A stretch of 46,131 nucleotides of DNA from Clostridiales bacterium UBA5888 (GCA_002431965.1 DJEW01000034.1:16881-63011); one strand, 5' to 3'. Positions 15,654-24,660 are shown, numbered from the stretch's first letter. The notes: a model not told the origin generated them from the sequence alone. Numbers and translations: made by a program.

Positions 15654-16472
15654 ATGCCTAATGTAATAGAAATAACCGATTTTTCCGCGCCGGAGCTGGA
15701 TATATACGCCCGCCTGACGGAAAACCAGCTCGTCAACCGCGCGCACCCGGAGGATGCGCTTTTCATCGCGGAGAGCCCCGTGGTGATCGAGCGGGCGCTT
15801 GACGCGGGCTGTGTGCCGGTGTCGTTTCTGATGGAGACAAAGCATGTGCAGGGTAAGGGACGTGCGCTCATTGCCCGCTGCGGGGATATACCCGTGTACG
15901 CCGCGCCCTTGGAGACGCTGACCGCGCTGACGGGGTTTCACCTCACGCGCGGTATGCTCTGCGCGATGCGCCGCCCGCGCCTTTTGCCGGCGGAGGAGCT
16001 GCTGCGCGGCATGACGCGCGTGGCGGTGCTGGAAAACGTGATGAACCCGACGAACATCGGCGCGATCTTCCGCTCCGCGGCGGCGCTGGGGATGGACGCG
16101 GTGCTGCTCACAAGCGAGGGCAGCGACCCGCTGTACCGCCGCGCTGTGCGTGTGAGCATGGGAACGGTGTTCCAGATACCGTGGACCTATCTTCCGGAGG
16201 AACGGCCGTGGACGGAGCTTCTGCATGATCTGGGCTTCAAAACGGCGGCTATGGCGCTTCGCAGCGACTCTCTCAGCATCGCGGATCCGCGCCTTGCGGC
16301 GGAAGAGCGCCTTGCCGTCGTGCTCGGCACGGAGGGCGACGGGCTTGCGGGCGCGACGATCGCCGGGTGCGACTATACCGTGCGCATCCCGATGTCACAC
16401 GGGGTGGACTCGCTCAATGTTGCAGCGGCGAGCGCCGTGGCGTTTTACCAGCTTGGAAAATGCAAAAAGTGA
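15654..16472 (+). CDS. TrmH/SpoU family RNA 2'-O-methyltransferase
   Basis: SAM-dependent methylase acting on rRNA or tRNA ribose; the exact target nucleotide is unknown. 272 residues. An N-terminal substrate-binding part (about 1-105) is followed by a SPOUT domain with the three family motifs: ENVMNPTNIGAIFRSAAALG (motif 1), VVLGTEGDGL (motif 2) and IPMSHGVDSLNVAAASAVAF (motif 3, forming the knot). The ATG at 15654 has GTGAGGGAG upstream; the longer frame from 15567 would contain the promoter. Monocistronic, with a strong terminator. Confidence 0.92.
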   Translation: MPNVIEITDFSAPELDIYARLTENQLVNRAHPEDALFIAESPVVIERALDAGCVPVSFLMETKHVQGKGRALIARCGDIPVYAAPLETLTALTGFHLTRGMLCAMRRPRLLPAEELLRGMTRVAVLENVMNPTNIGAIFRSAAALGMDAVLLTSEGSDPLYRRAVRVSMGTVFQIPWTYLPEERPWTELLHDLGFKTAAMALRSDSLSIADPRLAAEERLAVVLGTEGDGLAGATIAGCDYTVRIPMSHGVDSLNVAAASAVAFYQLGKCKK

Positions 16473-16475
16473 AAA

Positions 16476-16509
16476 CACCGGCTGCCCGATCGGACAGCCG
16501 GTTTTTTTT
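16476..16509 (+). terminator. Intrinsic terminator of the RNA methyltransferase gene
   Basis: ACCGGCTG / CAGCCGGT stem followed by eight T residues (16502-16509). Confidence 0.92.
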
Positions 16510-16520
16510 GCTGCATGACT

Positions 16521-19148
16521 TTACATGACGCCGGAGGCTTCCTTGCTCCTGGCGATGATCTCGTTGAGCTTCTTTGCAGGGCGGTAAAGCGTGATGCCAA
16601 TGACAAAGAATATCACGCACATCAAAAGCAGGATAAGCACGCATCTTATATACGTGCCCTGATAAAACCCGCCCACGCACTCGCGCACGAGATCCATGCC
16701 GTAATGGAACGGCATGAAAGCATAGAGATCCTGGAATATCTGCGGCAGCACATGGATGGGATACGAGCCGCCGGAGCCTGCCACCTGAATAACCATTATG
16801 ATGACCGACGCGGCAAGACCGACATTGTCCAGCGCGTAGGAGAAGGAGTAGTTCATCATCATGAAGTTGAGCGAAATGATCATGCACCCCAGCACAAAAA
16901 GCAGGGGACTGACGCACTGTATCTTCACGTAGAAGAGACACCCCAACGAGGTGACGAGCGCCTGAAACATGCCGATGAACAAAAACAGCAGCAGCCGCCC
17001 AAAGTATTTTTGTATCTGAGGAACGTCTGCAAACTCCGGGTAGGGGACAAGAGGCTTTATCATAGCCACCGACAGCAGCGACCCGACGAACAGCGCCAGC
17101 ATGATGTAGTACGGCGACATTGCAGAGCCGTAGTCGGAAATTTCGTAAACGATGACGGTGCGCATATCCACGGGGGAGACGAGATAGTCCGCCAGACCGT
17201 CGGGGTTATTCTCCAGCACGTCCATCAGCTGGCGGAACGCCTCGCTTTCCACCATGCGGCGCACATCGTCAGCCATGCCCTTGACATAGTCATACACCTG
17301 ATCGGAAAGCTCTATCGCCTCGTCCAGGGTAAGCTGAGTGCTGCTCATGGCGACGGCAAAGCGCTGCATGGTGTCGGCAAGGCTGACCATACCGTCCGCG
17401 CCGGAGATCATTATCTCCTCCATGCTCGCCATGGTGTCCTGCGTCTGGAGCGCAGCATCCTGTATCATGCCGTTCACGTTGTCGTTGAGCGTCAGCGCAG
17501 CCTCGCGCAGCTGCTCGCGTATCTGATTCGCCTGCGCGATGAAGCCCTGCGCATTTGCCGGATCGCCGGAATTCGCCACCTGCTCGCGCAGATTGCGGAG
17601 ATTGTCGATAATTATCTGTATCTGTGCCTGCGAAGCGGCCGGCGCGCTTGCCATAAGCTGCTCAAGCGCGGCAATGTTCGCATCAAGCATTGCAAGCGTC
17701 TGGTCGTAGAACGCGCGCTTGTCGGCATAGCTGGCGATAAGCTGCTGCGCGGCGGCAAGGTCGCTCTGCGCGGCGGCTACGTATTGGGCATAGCTGTCCA
17801 CGGCGTTGTATACGCCGGCAAGCTCATCGCAGACATAGCCGGTATTCAATCTCGCACCCTCAATATCACGGCTGTTATATAAGCTGACAGCGGCGCTATA
17901 GTAGCTTCGGGCAGTGTCAAGGCTTGCCATGCCGAGAGAGCTCAGCTGCGCACCAAGCGCCTCAATACCGGCAAGCTCGGGGTCGCCGTATACAGCCGAA
18001 GCGGAATTGTATGCGTTGTAAAGCGCATTGGCAGTGCCGTCGGCCGCGGTGAGAGAACTGCTGACCATGGCGTCGGTTCTGCTGGCGGCGGTGTTATATT
18101 GGCTGAGCGAAGTGTCGATCGAGGCGAGATATGCCTGCATCTCGCTGATGCCCGCCATTGCATCGGCGATCTGCGTGCCGATACCCTCGCTGTCAAGCGG
18201 TTGGGCATAGCTCAGGCTTGCTTGTGCGCTGTCAAGATACGCGCCGACGTTGCTCTGAAGATTCGGGTCGCCCGCCCACATGCCGAAGAGATTTATCGTG
18301 TCGGCAAGATTCCGGTCAATGTCGTTGAGGGCGTTGAGGATGTTCTGCTGTGAGGTGACGGAGGAGTCATATATCGTGCCCGCGGTTACGCCCGCCTGGT
18401 GCGACACCGCGCCCCCGTCGATCATGACCTGCCCTGCGTCGTCCAGCGTTATCGCCCCGACCTCAAGAAGATTCTGCGTGTCGGCGGCAAGGGTTTTGAC
18501 CGAGCGCAGGAGCTTCCGCGTCGTGTCCAGCTTTTCGCATGCCTCATCCATCCTTCTTGTCAGCCCGTCGGAGATGCTTTCGGAATCAAGCCCGAGCGCA
18601 TTGAAGACCGAGCTCATAGTTTTCAGCGCGTCCGCGACTTTTTCAACGATCGTGCTGTTTATCTGCTCCTGCACGGCGGTCTTTGCCTTGTTCGTTATCT
18701 TCGGCGCGATGGCGTTTTTCTTTTCGTTTTCGTAATACTCGACTTCGGGGTGGACAAGGTCGCCGTCAAGCAGGCTGAGAAAATTTTTCGTAAAATCCTT
18801 TGGCACAATGAGCGCGGCGTAATAGTCGCCCGCATAAAGCCCGTCCATGGCTTCCTCGCGCGTGTCCACGAAGCACCAGCCCATCTGATCGTTGCCCTTT
18901 ATGCCGTCGATCACCAGATCGCCGATGTTCAGCTCAAGCCCCATAAGCTCGCTGCCCTTGTCCTCCGTGGCGACGACGACCTTGATGTTCGATGTGGAGG
19001 CAGGACCGTAGGGGTCGGCGTTGGACATGATGTTGAACCATGCGTAAAGGCACGGCACAAGGCACAGACCGATAATTACTATAACCGGCACGACGCTCTC
19101 CGTCAGCTTTTCAATGTCGCGGCGGAATATGCCCCATATGTTTTTCAT
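16521..19148 (-). CDS. YhgE/Pip family membrane protein (875 aa)
   Basis: Large Firmicutes membrane protein related to phage infection protein Pip and ABC-2-type exporters. The N-terminal helix (about 18-38) is followed by NIMSNADPYGPASTSNIKVV, the family hallmark after TM1. The large extracellular region (about 40-600) is rich in Ala/Gln/Ser and probably helical or coiled. The C-terminal part (about 650-860) has five or six helices. Known relatives are phage receptors or ESX-type secretion partners. The ATG overlaps the preceding small gene by ATGA, with GGAGGTG inside that gene. Part of a three-gene operon with a second Pip protein; the pair may form a heteromer. Confidence 0.88.
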   Translation of the reverse strand: MKNIWGIFRRDIEKLTESVVPVIVIIGLCLVPCLYAWFNIMSNADPYGPASTSNIKVVVATEDKGSELMGLELNIGDLVIDGIKGNDQMGWCFVDTREEAMDGLYAGDYYAALIVPKDFTKNFLSLLDGDLVHPEVEYYENEKKNAIAPKITNKAKTAVQEQINSTIVEKVADALKTMSSVFNALGLDSESISDGLTRRMDEACEKLDTTRKLLRSVKTLAADTQNLLEVGAITLDDAGQVMIDGGAVSHQAGVTAGTIYDSSVTSQQNILNALNDIDRNLADTINLFGMWAGDPNLQSNVGAYLDSAQASLSYAQPLDSEGIGTQIADAMAGISEMQAYLASIDTSLSQYNTAASRTDAMVSSSLTAADGTANALYNAYNSASAVYGDPELAGIEALGAQLSSLGMASLDTARSYYSAAVSLYNSRDIEGARLNTGYVCDELAGVYNAVDSYAQYVAAAQSDLAAAQQLIASYADKRAFYDQTLAMLDANIAALEQLMASAPAASQAQIQIIIDNLRNLREQVANSGDPANAQGFIAQANQIREQLREAALTLNDNVNGMIQDAALQTQDTMASMEEIMISGADGMVSLADTMQRFAVAMSSTQLTLDEAIELSDQVYDYVKGMADDVRRMVESEAFRQLMDVLENNPDGLADYLVSPVDMRTVIVYEISDYGSAMSPYYIMLALFVGSLLSVAMIKPLVPYPEFADVPQIQKYFGRLLLFLFIGMFQALVTSLGCLFYVKIQCVSPLLFVLGCMIISLNFMMMNYSFSYALDNVGLAASVIIMVIQVAGSGGSYPIHVLPQIFQDLYAFMPFHYGMDLVRECVGGFYQGTYIRCVLILLLMCVIFFVIGITLYRPAKKLNEIIARSKEASGVM

Positions 19149-19702
19149 ATGCGCACCTCCGTCGGCTCTGCGCTTTCAGCGCTGGTTTTGCGCTCTGCGC
19201 TTTCGCCTGCCTCCGCAGCTTCCGTCGCTTCGGCTGCTATCGTGTTTTCCACGATCTCCACAGCCTCCGCCACGGCTGCGCCGCCGTCGGCGGGGGCGTT
19301 CTCCGCATCACTTTCAAGGCGGCGGAGTATAACGTCCACAAGCGACGGCGTCGCTGCGATCATTCCGCGCAGCTTTGCAAGATTCGCCTCCGCCACAACG
19401 TCCGCCGCCGTAGGACCGAGGTCAAGCTCCATCTGCGTGATATGCTCCAGCTTTTTTTTCAGCTCATGGTTGAGGTATTCGACTGCAATGAGGTATGCCG
19501 CAAGCGCGAACATCGTCATTATCCACAGCAGCAGTATGATAACCTTCGACCCCTGCGTCACGAACAGCAGCGTCAGATACAGCACAAGCACGACAACCAT
19601 GCCCCAAAGCCCCTTATGTATGCGCTGCTGGTTTGCCTGATGAATGGCGGTGACCTCGCTGACGAGGCGGTCAAACATCTGGTGGTATCTGCTATCCGGC
19701 AT
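19145..19702 (-). CDS. Small two-TM membrane protein with charged C-terminal tail
   Basis: 185 residues, not assigned to a known family. Two hydrophobic helices (about 33-50 and 54-75) form a hairpin. A helical region (YLNHELKKKLEHITQMELDL) follows, and then a low-complexity tail rich in Ala, Glu and Ser (about 130-185). Start supported by AAGGAGG. It sits between and is coupled to two YhgE/Pip genes (19 bp after one, ATGA overlap with the other), so it is probably an accessory subunit of that system. Confidence 0.8.
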   Translation of the reverse strand: MPDSRYHQMFDRLVSEVTAIHQANQQRIHKGLWGMVVVLVLYLTLLFVTQGSKVIILLLWIMTMFALAAYLIAVEYLNHELKKKLEHITQMELDLGPTAADVVAEANLAKLRGMIAATPSLVDVILRRLESDAENAPADGGAAVAEAVEIVENTIAAEATEAAEAGESAERKTSAESAEPTEVRI

Positions 19703-19721
19703 TGTTAATCCGCCTCCTTAA

Positions 19722-21767
19722 TCAAAACATTCCCGTCTCTTCCAGCTGCTCTTCCATGAACTCGTTCACACCGATGAAGGGCTTTCGCGCGAACAGCCCG
19801 ATGAGCAGCGCCACAACCGCGAATATCAGCAGCTGCGCAAGCTTGACGATAAAGGTGCTGCCGTACACGCCGCATATGCACTCGCGCATCGCGTCGATGG
19901 CATAGGGGAATGGGAAGAAGCGGTATATCTTCTGGAAGATCTCCGGCAGCAGCTCTATGGGGAAGGTCCCGCTTGACCCGGCGATCTGCAGAACCATCAC
20001 CACAACGACGATCGCCTTGCCAACGTCGCCGAAGGACACTGCAAGCGAATATATGAGCAGGCTGAACGTGAAGCTTGTCACCGCACCGCACACGAACAGA
20101 AGCCCCGGGTGCAGGCATTGTATCTTCAGTATGAACAGATCGCCCAGCAAAATGACGACGGTCTGTATCTGGCTGAGCATGAAGAACAGCAGGTATCGCC
20201 CGAAATACAGCTCGTGCGGCTTCGGGTCGATCAGCCCGTCGCGCCGCGCGTGGGGCTTGAATATCGCGCCGAGCATGACGCCGCCGACCCATATGGACAG
20301 TATCGTGTAGAACGGCGCCATTGCAGAGCCGTAGTTTGCTATCGGGTACACGGACGTGACCGTCGTCTGCACGACCTGGGCGAAATACTCGCCGTAGACG
20401 ATCGGACTGCCGCCGAGGATTTCAATGAGCGTCTGGATATACTCCTCGCCGTCGAGAGTCTCCAGCTTGTGCAGCATGTCGCTGAGCGAATTTGTCACGC
20501 GCTTTCCGGCAGGCTTGAGGATGCTGACGACGTCGTTTGCGGATGCCTTGGTCTGCGCTGCAGCCTCCTTGAGCACGGCCGCGTCGCCGAGCATTATCTT
20601 TGAGCTTTCGAGAAGGTCGGCCACGTTCATGAATGTCGCCGAGAGCTCCCGCCCTATATCCTCCACGCAGGGAATGAACGAGGCGTTGAGCGCGACGAGC
20701 GTTTCAAGCGAGGCGCAGGCGTTTTCCACCGTGCCGGCGAGAATATCCTGATCGGCGAGCATATAGAGCCAGTCGCTTGTCTCTCTGGCGGATGCCGCCA
20801 TTGCTTTTATCGCTTCGCTGTTTTGTATCCCGGGGGCAGCCGCCATTTGCTCGAGCACCGTCGCCATGGCGGCAAGGCTGTCCGCACTGTCGGTGATGAC
20901 CTTCTGCGCATTGGCGACGGCGCCGCCGCTGCTGGTGCTGTCCTGCAGTACTCTCAGCGCCTCCTCCAGACGTGCGTTTATCTCGTTTATGCTCATGTTT
21001 ATCTGTGCGACGGTCGAGGCGACGTCTGACGCGGTGGGCATATTCTGCTCCATCTGCATAAGCGCCGCGTCGAGCTTCTGCGTGTCGAGCGAGTTCTGCG
21101 GCATACCGGATGTCGCGGCGGAAAACGCCGCCATGGTCTGGTCGGCGGCCTTGAGCGTGGTTATCGCCTGCTTGATGATGCCGTGGAACGAGCCGGAGGG
21201 ATCGTCGTTTTCCAGATCCGCTGCGATCTTGTTTGCCGACTCCATAACCGTGTTGATGATGACCTCAAGATACGCCTCGTTTATCGAGGTCTTTACGCTT
21301 TCAGCGGCGGTGTCGGTTATCTTTGTGGCGACGGCGTTTTTCTTCGCGTTTTCATAGTATGTAATGCTGGGCTTGCCCGTCCACTCCGTGAGCATGTTGA
21401 ACATGTTGTACGAAAAGTCCTCGTCAATGACGACAGCGGCGTAATATTCGCCGGAGTACACGCCCTCAACTGCCGCCTCCTCGCTGTCGAGGAATATCCA
21501 GTTGATGCTCGTCGCCTCACGGAGATTGTCGAGCACCTCGTCGCCCTTATTTATCACCTTGCCGTTTTTGTCGATATAGCCCTTATCCATGGACGCCAGG
21601 GCGATGGAGATATTGCCGGTGTTGCCGTAGGGGTCCCAGTTGGAGTAAATGTTCAGCCACGCATACAGACTGGGCAGCAGGCAGATCGCCAGCGCCACAG
21701 CCATGGCAAAAAAGTGTTGGCTGAGCGTTTTGATGTCGTATTTAAAGACAGCCAGTATGTTCCGCAT
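19722..21767 (-). CDS. YhgE/Pip family membrane protein (681 aa)
   Basis: Second Pip-type protein, first in its operon. The N-terminal TM (about 18-38) leads to NIYSNWDPYGNTGNISIALA, aligned with the same position in the 875-residue paralogue. AVEGVYSGEYYAAVVIDEDF and YYENAKKNAVATKIT are also shared. A helical extracellular region follows, then about six C-terminal helices. It is shorter than its partner mainly in the central region. I chose ATG 21767 for the GGAGG 4 nt upstream; the frame to 21836 would read through two palindromes. Confidence 0.88.
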   Translation of the reverse strand: MRNILAVFKYDIKTLSQHFFAMAVALAICLLPSLYAWLNIYSNWDPYGNTGNISIALASMDKGYIDKNGKVINKGDEVLDNLREATSINWIFLDSEEAAVEGVYSGEYYAAVVIDEDFSYNMFNMLTEWTGKPSITYYENAKKNAVATKITDTAAESVKTSINEAYLEVIINTVMESANKIAADLENDDPSGSFHGIIKQAITTLKAADQTMAAFSAATSGMPQNSLDTQKLDAALMQMEQNMPTASDVASTVAQINMSINEINARLEEALRVLQDSTSSGGAVANAQKVITDSADSLAAMATVLEQMAAAPGIQNSEAIKAMAASARETSDWLYMLADQDILAGTVENACASLETLVALNASFIPCVEDIGRELSATFMNVADLLESSKIMLGDAAVLKEAAAQTKASANDVVSILKPAGKRVTNSLSDMLHKLETLDGEEYIQTLIEILGGSPIVYGEYFAQVVQTTVTSVYPIANYGSAMAPFYTILSIWVGGVMLGAIFKPHARRDGLIDPKPHELYFGRYLLFFMLSQIQTVVILLGDLFILKIQCLHPGLLFVCGAVTSFTFSLLIYSLAVSFGDVGKAIVVVVMVLQIAGSSGTFPIELLPEIFQKIYRFFPFPYAIDAMRECICGVYGSTFIVKLAQLLIFAVVALLIGLFARKPFIGVNEFMEEQLEETGMF

Positions 21768-21823
21768 AATTCCTCCGTAAGTGATACGCCAAGCGCAGAT
21801 ATGCAGCCACAGCTCCCATGCTC

Positions 21824-21838
21824 CCATGATAATCATGG
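21824..21838. promoter_or_regulatory. Operator-like palindrome upstream of the YhgE/Pip operon
   Basis: CCATGAT-A-ATCATGG is a perfect 7-1-7 palindrome, about 56 bp upstream of the first Pip start. It lies just downstream of TATAAT-like sequence on the minus strand, the position expected for a repressor site. Confidence 0.45.
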
Positions 21839-21851
21839 TATTATATAATAC
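21838..21851. promoter_or_regulatory. AT-rich palindrome containing a -10-like sequence
   Basis: GTATTATATAATAC is a perfect 14-bp palindrome directly abutting the previous one. On the minus strand it provides TATAAT, plausible as the -10 of the Pip operon. No good -35 could be assigned. Confidence 0.4.
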
Positions 21852-21932
21852 ATTATATAGCTCTTTTTAAGAAAAGTCTATAAAGAACAGCGCGCAAAGC
21901 GGACAGTTATGCCGATTTGCGCGAAAAAGAGA

Positions 21933-21960
21933 ATTCCGCTCCCCATATGGGGAGCGGAAT
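21933..21960 (-). terminator. Terminator of hypB
   Basis: A perfect 28-bp palindrome (arms ATTCCGCTCCCCAT / ATGGGGAGCGGAAT), followed on the minus strand by TCTCTTTTTC. Confidence 0.88.
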
Positions 21961-21979
21961 GAAACGGCATGATGGGAAA

Positions 21980-22651
21980 TCAGCCCTCGTTCCACGCGCG
22001 TATCTCGCCGCGCAGCCAGTCCGCCCACTCGGCGATGCCTTCGCCGGTGCGTGCGGAGATGGGGATGATTTTTATATTCGGGTTGAGGCGGCGGACGTAT
22101 TTTTTGCAAGCCTCAAGGTCAAAGTCAAAATACGGCATAACGTCGATCTTGTTTATCAGCAGCACATCGCAGATGGAGAACATCAGCGGGTACTTGAGCG
22201 GCTTGTCATCGCCCTCGGGGACAGAGAGGATCATCGCGTTTTTGGAGCTGCCCGTGTCAAACTCCGCCGGGCAGACGAGATTGCCGACATTCTCCAGTAT
22301 GGCAAAGTCAACATCGTCCACGCCGAGACCCTCAAGCCCCTGCCTGGTCATGCCCGCGTCAAGGTGGCACATGCCGCCCGTGTGCAGCTGTATGACCTTC
22401 GCGCCGGTCTTTTCTATCGCGGCGGCGTCAACGTCGCTGTCAATGTCCGCCTCCATAACACCGATTTTGAACTCATCCTTCAGCGCGGCGATGGTCGCCT
22501 TGAGCGTTGTGGTCTTGCCCGAGCCGGGGGAGCTCATGAGGTTTAGCAGAAACGTCTTGTCGCGCTTGAGCTCCTTGCGCAGAAGCTCCGCCTCGCGGTC
22601 GTTATTTTCAAAAACGCTCTTTTTTATTTCAAGAACTCTGAAGCCTTCCAT
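21980..22651 (-). CDS. hypB: HypB-type nickel incorporation GTPase
   Basis: SIMIBI-class GTPase that helps insert nickel into [NiFe] hydrogenase. 223 residues: Walker A NLMSSPGSGKTTTLKA (about 37-52), metal-site GGMCHLDAGM (Cys-His pair), ENVGNLVCPAEFDTG and the G4-like LLINKIDVMPY. The N-terminal His- or Cys-rich nickel store of some HypB proteins is absent. No hypA, hypCDEF or hydrogenase genes are adjacent, so the client enzyme is elsewhere. GAGGT precedes the ATG; its own promoter is at 22691-22719. Confidence 0.9.
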   Translation of the reverse strand: MEGFRVLEIKKSVFENNDREAELLRKELKRDKTFLLNLMSSPGSGKTTTLKATIAALKDEFKIGVMEADIDSDVDAAAIEKTGAKVIQLHTGGMCHLDAGMTRQGLEGLGVDDVDFAILENVGNLVCPAEFDTGSSKNAMILSVPEGDDKPLKYPLMFSICDVLLINKIDVMPYFDFDLEACKKYVRRLNPNIKIIPISARTGEGIAEWADWLRGEIRAWNEG

Positions 22652-22690
22652 GAATAGTTACCTCGCAGTATCAAAATTTTTAATGAAAGC

Positions 22691-22719
22691 ATTATACCAC
22701 CGTTTTTCACGCTTTGCAA
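22691..22719 (-). promoter_or_regulatory. Sigma-A promoter for hypB
   Basis: On the minus strand: TTGCAA (plus 22714-22719), 17 bp, TATAAT (plus 22691-22696). The -35 abuts the stop codon of the upstream gene. Confidence 0.7.
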
Positions 22720-23844
22720 TCACTGCCCGAGAAAAGCGAGCTTTGCGCGCACCGTGCGCTCGAAATCCGCGCGGTTTACGGCAAAATCGCTGTCGGCGGT
22801 CGGCAGGGCGATAATCTCGCCCGTATCGAGCGCGATGAGCGCGCTCCACAGCGCGTCGTGCGTAATGAGCGAGCTGGGGCGCGCCGGGACAAGCTGCGCC
22901 TGCAGGGCAAGGTGCGTGTCGCGGTTGGCGGAGAAAAGCCATGAGAGGAATGCCGCAATGTCTCCCATGCTGCGGCTGCCGCGCGCCACAACGGCAAGAC
23001 CCCACGCTTCGCCCAGCGCGCCCTCGCCTCCCTCCGCCGTCAGCGGCGGCACGGGCAGAACGGCGCAGTCGCGCCCGGGCTTTTTTGGCAGGTCGGTCGT
23101 TCCCACAACGGCGCAGCCCAGCTCGCCTGCGCTGACGGCGGCGGCCTCCCCGCCGCCGGATAGGCTGAGCGCGCCCGTGTAGGCGTTCTCGGCGAGAAGA
23201 TTATATATGCGCTTACAGGTCTTTTCCGTCACCGCATCAGCCGCAGCATCAAACTCCTCTCCCTCGCGCAGAAGCTCCGTGAAGAAGAGCGAGGCAAAGT
23301 CTGCCACAGCATAAAAGGGCTTGCCCGTATCGGCAGAGTATTCCGCCGCTGCGGCGCTGAGGGCTTCCAGCGCTGCAAGATCGCGTCCGGCGGTCAGCGC
23401 GGTGTTCGCAAAGAGCACCTGAACCTCCGCCCCGACGGGGAAATAGCTCACGCCGATGCTGGCGCCGCGGCTGGACAGCGCCTTCGGGTAGCTGGGTGCA
23501 TCCTCGCCCAGAGCGTCTGTGGCGTCCGCCAGCTTCCCGCGCGCGTGCATGTCGAACGCACGGTAATGCGAGCACAGCACAAGGTCGGGCGAGAGCGTGT
23601 CGAACGCTGCCGCCATCGCGTTTTCATCGGCAAAGGCGACGCACTGCACCGGCAGCGATGCGCGCGAGACGCTTTTATTATAGCTTGCCGCGAGGGACAC
23701 GAATTCATCCGACATTACGCCCCCCTCGACGTACCACACCGTTATTGCTCCGCGCGCGTCGTCCGGGCGCGATACGGCGAAGATATATATCCCGCCGACT
23801 ATTGCCAGCGCCGCAAGCACAGCCAGCAGATTGCGTATTTTCAT
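22720..23844 (-). CDS. Orphan extracellular solute-binding-like protein
   Basis: 374 residues. An N-terminal hydrophobic segment (about 5-24, LLAVLAALAIVGGIYIFAV) looks like an uncleaved anchor; there is no lipobox Cys. The mature part reads like a family 1 periplasmic-binding protein (AITVWYVEGGVMSDEFVSLAASYNK in two steps, then SPDLVLCSHYRAFDMHARGKL, IGVSYFPVGAEVQVLFANTA, and AWGLAVVARGSRSMGDIAAFL near the end). No permease or ATPase genes are adjacent, so it is either an orphan binding protein or has another role. Start at 23844 with GGAG 6 nt upstream; the TTG at 23856 would place that site inside the gene. Confidence 0.65.
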   Translation of the reverse strand: MKIRNLLAVLAALAIVGGIYIFAVSRPDDARGAITVWYVEGGVMSDEFVSLAASYNKSVSRASLPVQCVAFADENAMAAAFDTLSPDLVLCSHYRAFDMHARGKLADATDALGEDAPSYPKALSSRGASIGVSYFPVGAEVQVLFANTALTAGRDLAALEALSAAAAEYSADTGKPFYAVADFASLFFTELLREGEEFDAAADAVTEKTCKRIYNLLAENAYTGALSLSGGGEAAAVSAGELGCAVVGTTDLPKKPGRDCAVLPVPPLTAEGGEGALGEAWGLAVVARGSRSMGDIAAFLSWLFSANRDTHLALQAQLVPARPSSLITHDALWSALIALDTGEIIALPTADSDFAVNRADFERTVRAKLAFLGQ

Positions 23845-23876
23845 AGCCAACTCCAAAATCCGGGTTTATATACAGT

Positions 23877-23905
23877 ATTAAACCATAATTCGCCGGCAAT
23901 AGCAA
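23877..23905 (-). promoter_or_regulatory. Sigma-A promoter for the solute-binding-like gene
   Basis: On the minus strand: TTGCTA (plus 23900-23905), 17 bp, TTTAAT (plus 23877-23882). Confidence 0.45.
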
Positions 23906-23958
23906 GCTTGACAGATGTGATATAGTATAAAAGCAAGAAACTCCACGGAGGGAACGGC

Positions 23959-24606
23959 ATGAAATACAAAGCGGTATTGTATGATATGGACGGCACGGTG
24001 CTTGACACGCTTGACGACCTCACGGATGCGGTGAACGCCGCCCTGCGGCGCTTCGGCTTTGCCGCGCAGCCCAGGTCGCACGTGCGCAAAGCCCTCGGCA
24101 ACGGCGCGCGCCGGCTGATAATGGGCTGCCTGCCGGAGAATGTGGATCCTGCGGCGGCGGAGGCGGTGCTGGAATTCTATAAGCCGTACTATGACGCGCA
24201 CTGCCGCGAGAAGACGGCGCCGTATCCCGGCATAACGGCGCTCATGCAGCGCCTGCGCGACGCGGGCGTGAAGCAGGCGGTCGTGTCGAATAAGCCCGAC
24301 AGCGCGGTGAAGGAGCTGGCGGAGCTTTTCTTTCACGGTCTTATAGAGTCCGCCGTCGGCGAGAGCGAGACAGTGCGGCTCAAGCCATGCCCGGATGCGG
24401 TGCTCGCCGCGGCAAAGCTCATGGGCGTGAGCAAGGACGAGTGCGTCTACGTCGGTGACTCCGAGGTCGATATAGAGACCGCGCGCAACGCGGGGATGGA
24501 CTGCATCTCCGTGGCGTGGGGCTTCAGGAACGAGGATATGCTGCGCGCCGAGGGCGCGTCGCTCATCGTCCATAATGCGGACGAGCTTTTTGATGCGCTC
24601 AAGTGA
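23959..24606 (+). CDS. HAD-superfamily phosphatase, phosphoglycolate phosphatase-like
   Basis: 215 residues with all HAD motifs: DMDGTVLDT (motif I, nucleophile Asp about residue 9), VVSNKP (motif II), the Lys of RLKPCPDAV (motif III) and VGDSEVDIETARNAG (motif IV). The N-terminal helical cap resembles the PGP/Gph group that hydrolyses 2-phosphoglycolate. Related enzymes act on pyrophosphate or sugar phosphates, so the substrate is not certain. GGAGGG precedes the ATG. Single gene followed by a strong terminator. Confidence 0.88.
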   Translation: MKYKAVLYDMDGTVLDTLDDLTDAVNAALRRFGFAAQPRSHVRKALGNGARRLIMGCLPENVDPAAAEAVLEFYKPYYDAHCREKTAPYPGITALMQRLRDAGVKQAVVSNKPDSAVKELAELFFHGLIESAVGESETVRLKPCPDAVLAAAKLMGVSKDECVYVGDSEVDIETARNAGMDCISVAWGFRNEDMLRAEGASLIVHNADELFDALK

Positions 24607-24623
24607 ATTTGAATATAAACGTC

Positions 24624-24660
24624 AAAATCGCCGCTGCGGATTCACAGCGGCGATTTTTTT
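24624..24660 (+). terminator. Terminator of the HAD phosphatase gene, overlapping the rsmG stop
   Basis: AAATCGCCGCTG / CAGCGGCGATTT stem with a run of seven T. The last codons and stop of convergent rsmG (24642) lie inside the hairpin. Confidence 0.9.

Noticed and set aside
16515..19640. Long plus-strand frames (455 and 413 codons) over the YhgE/Pip gene
   Set aside because: His/Arg-rich shadow translation; the opposite strand is coding with clear family signatures and coupled starts.
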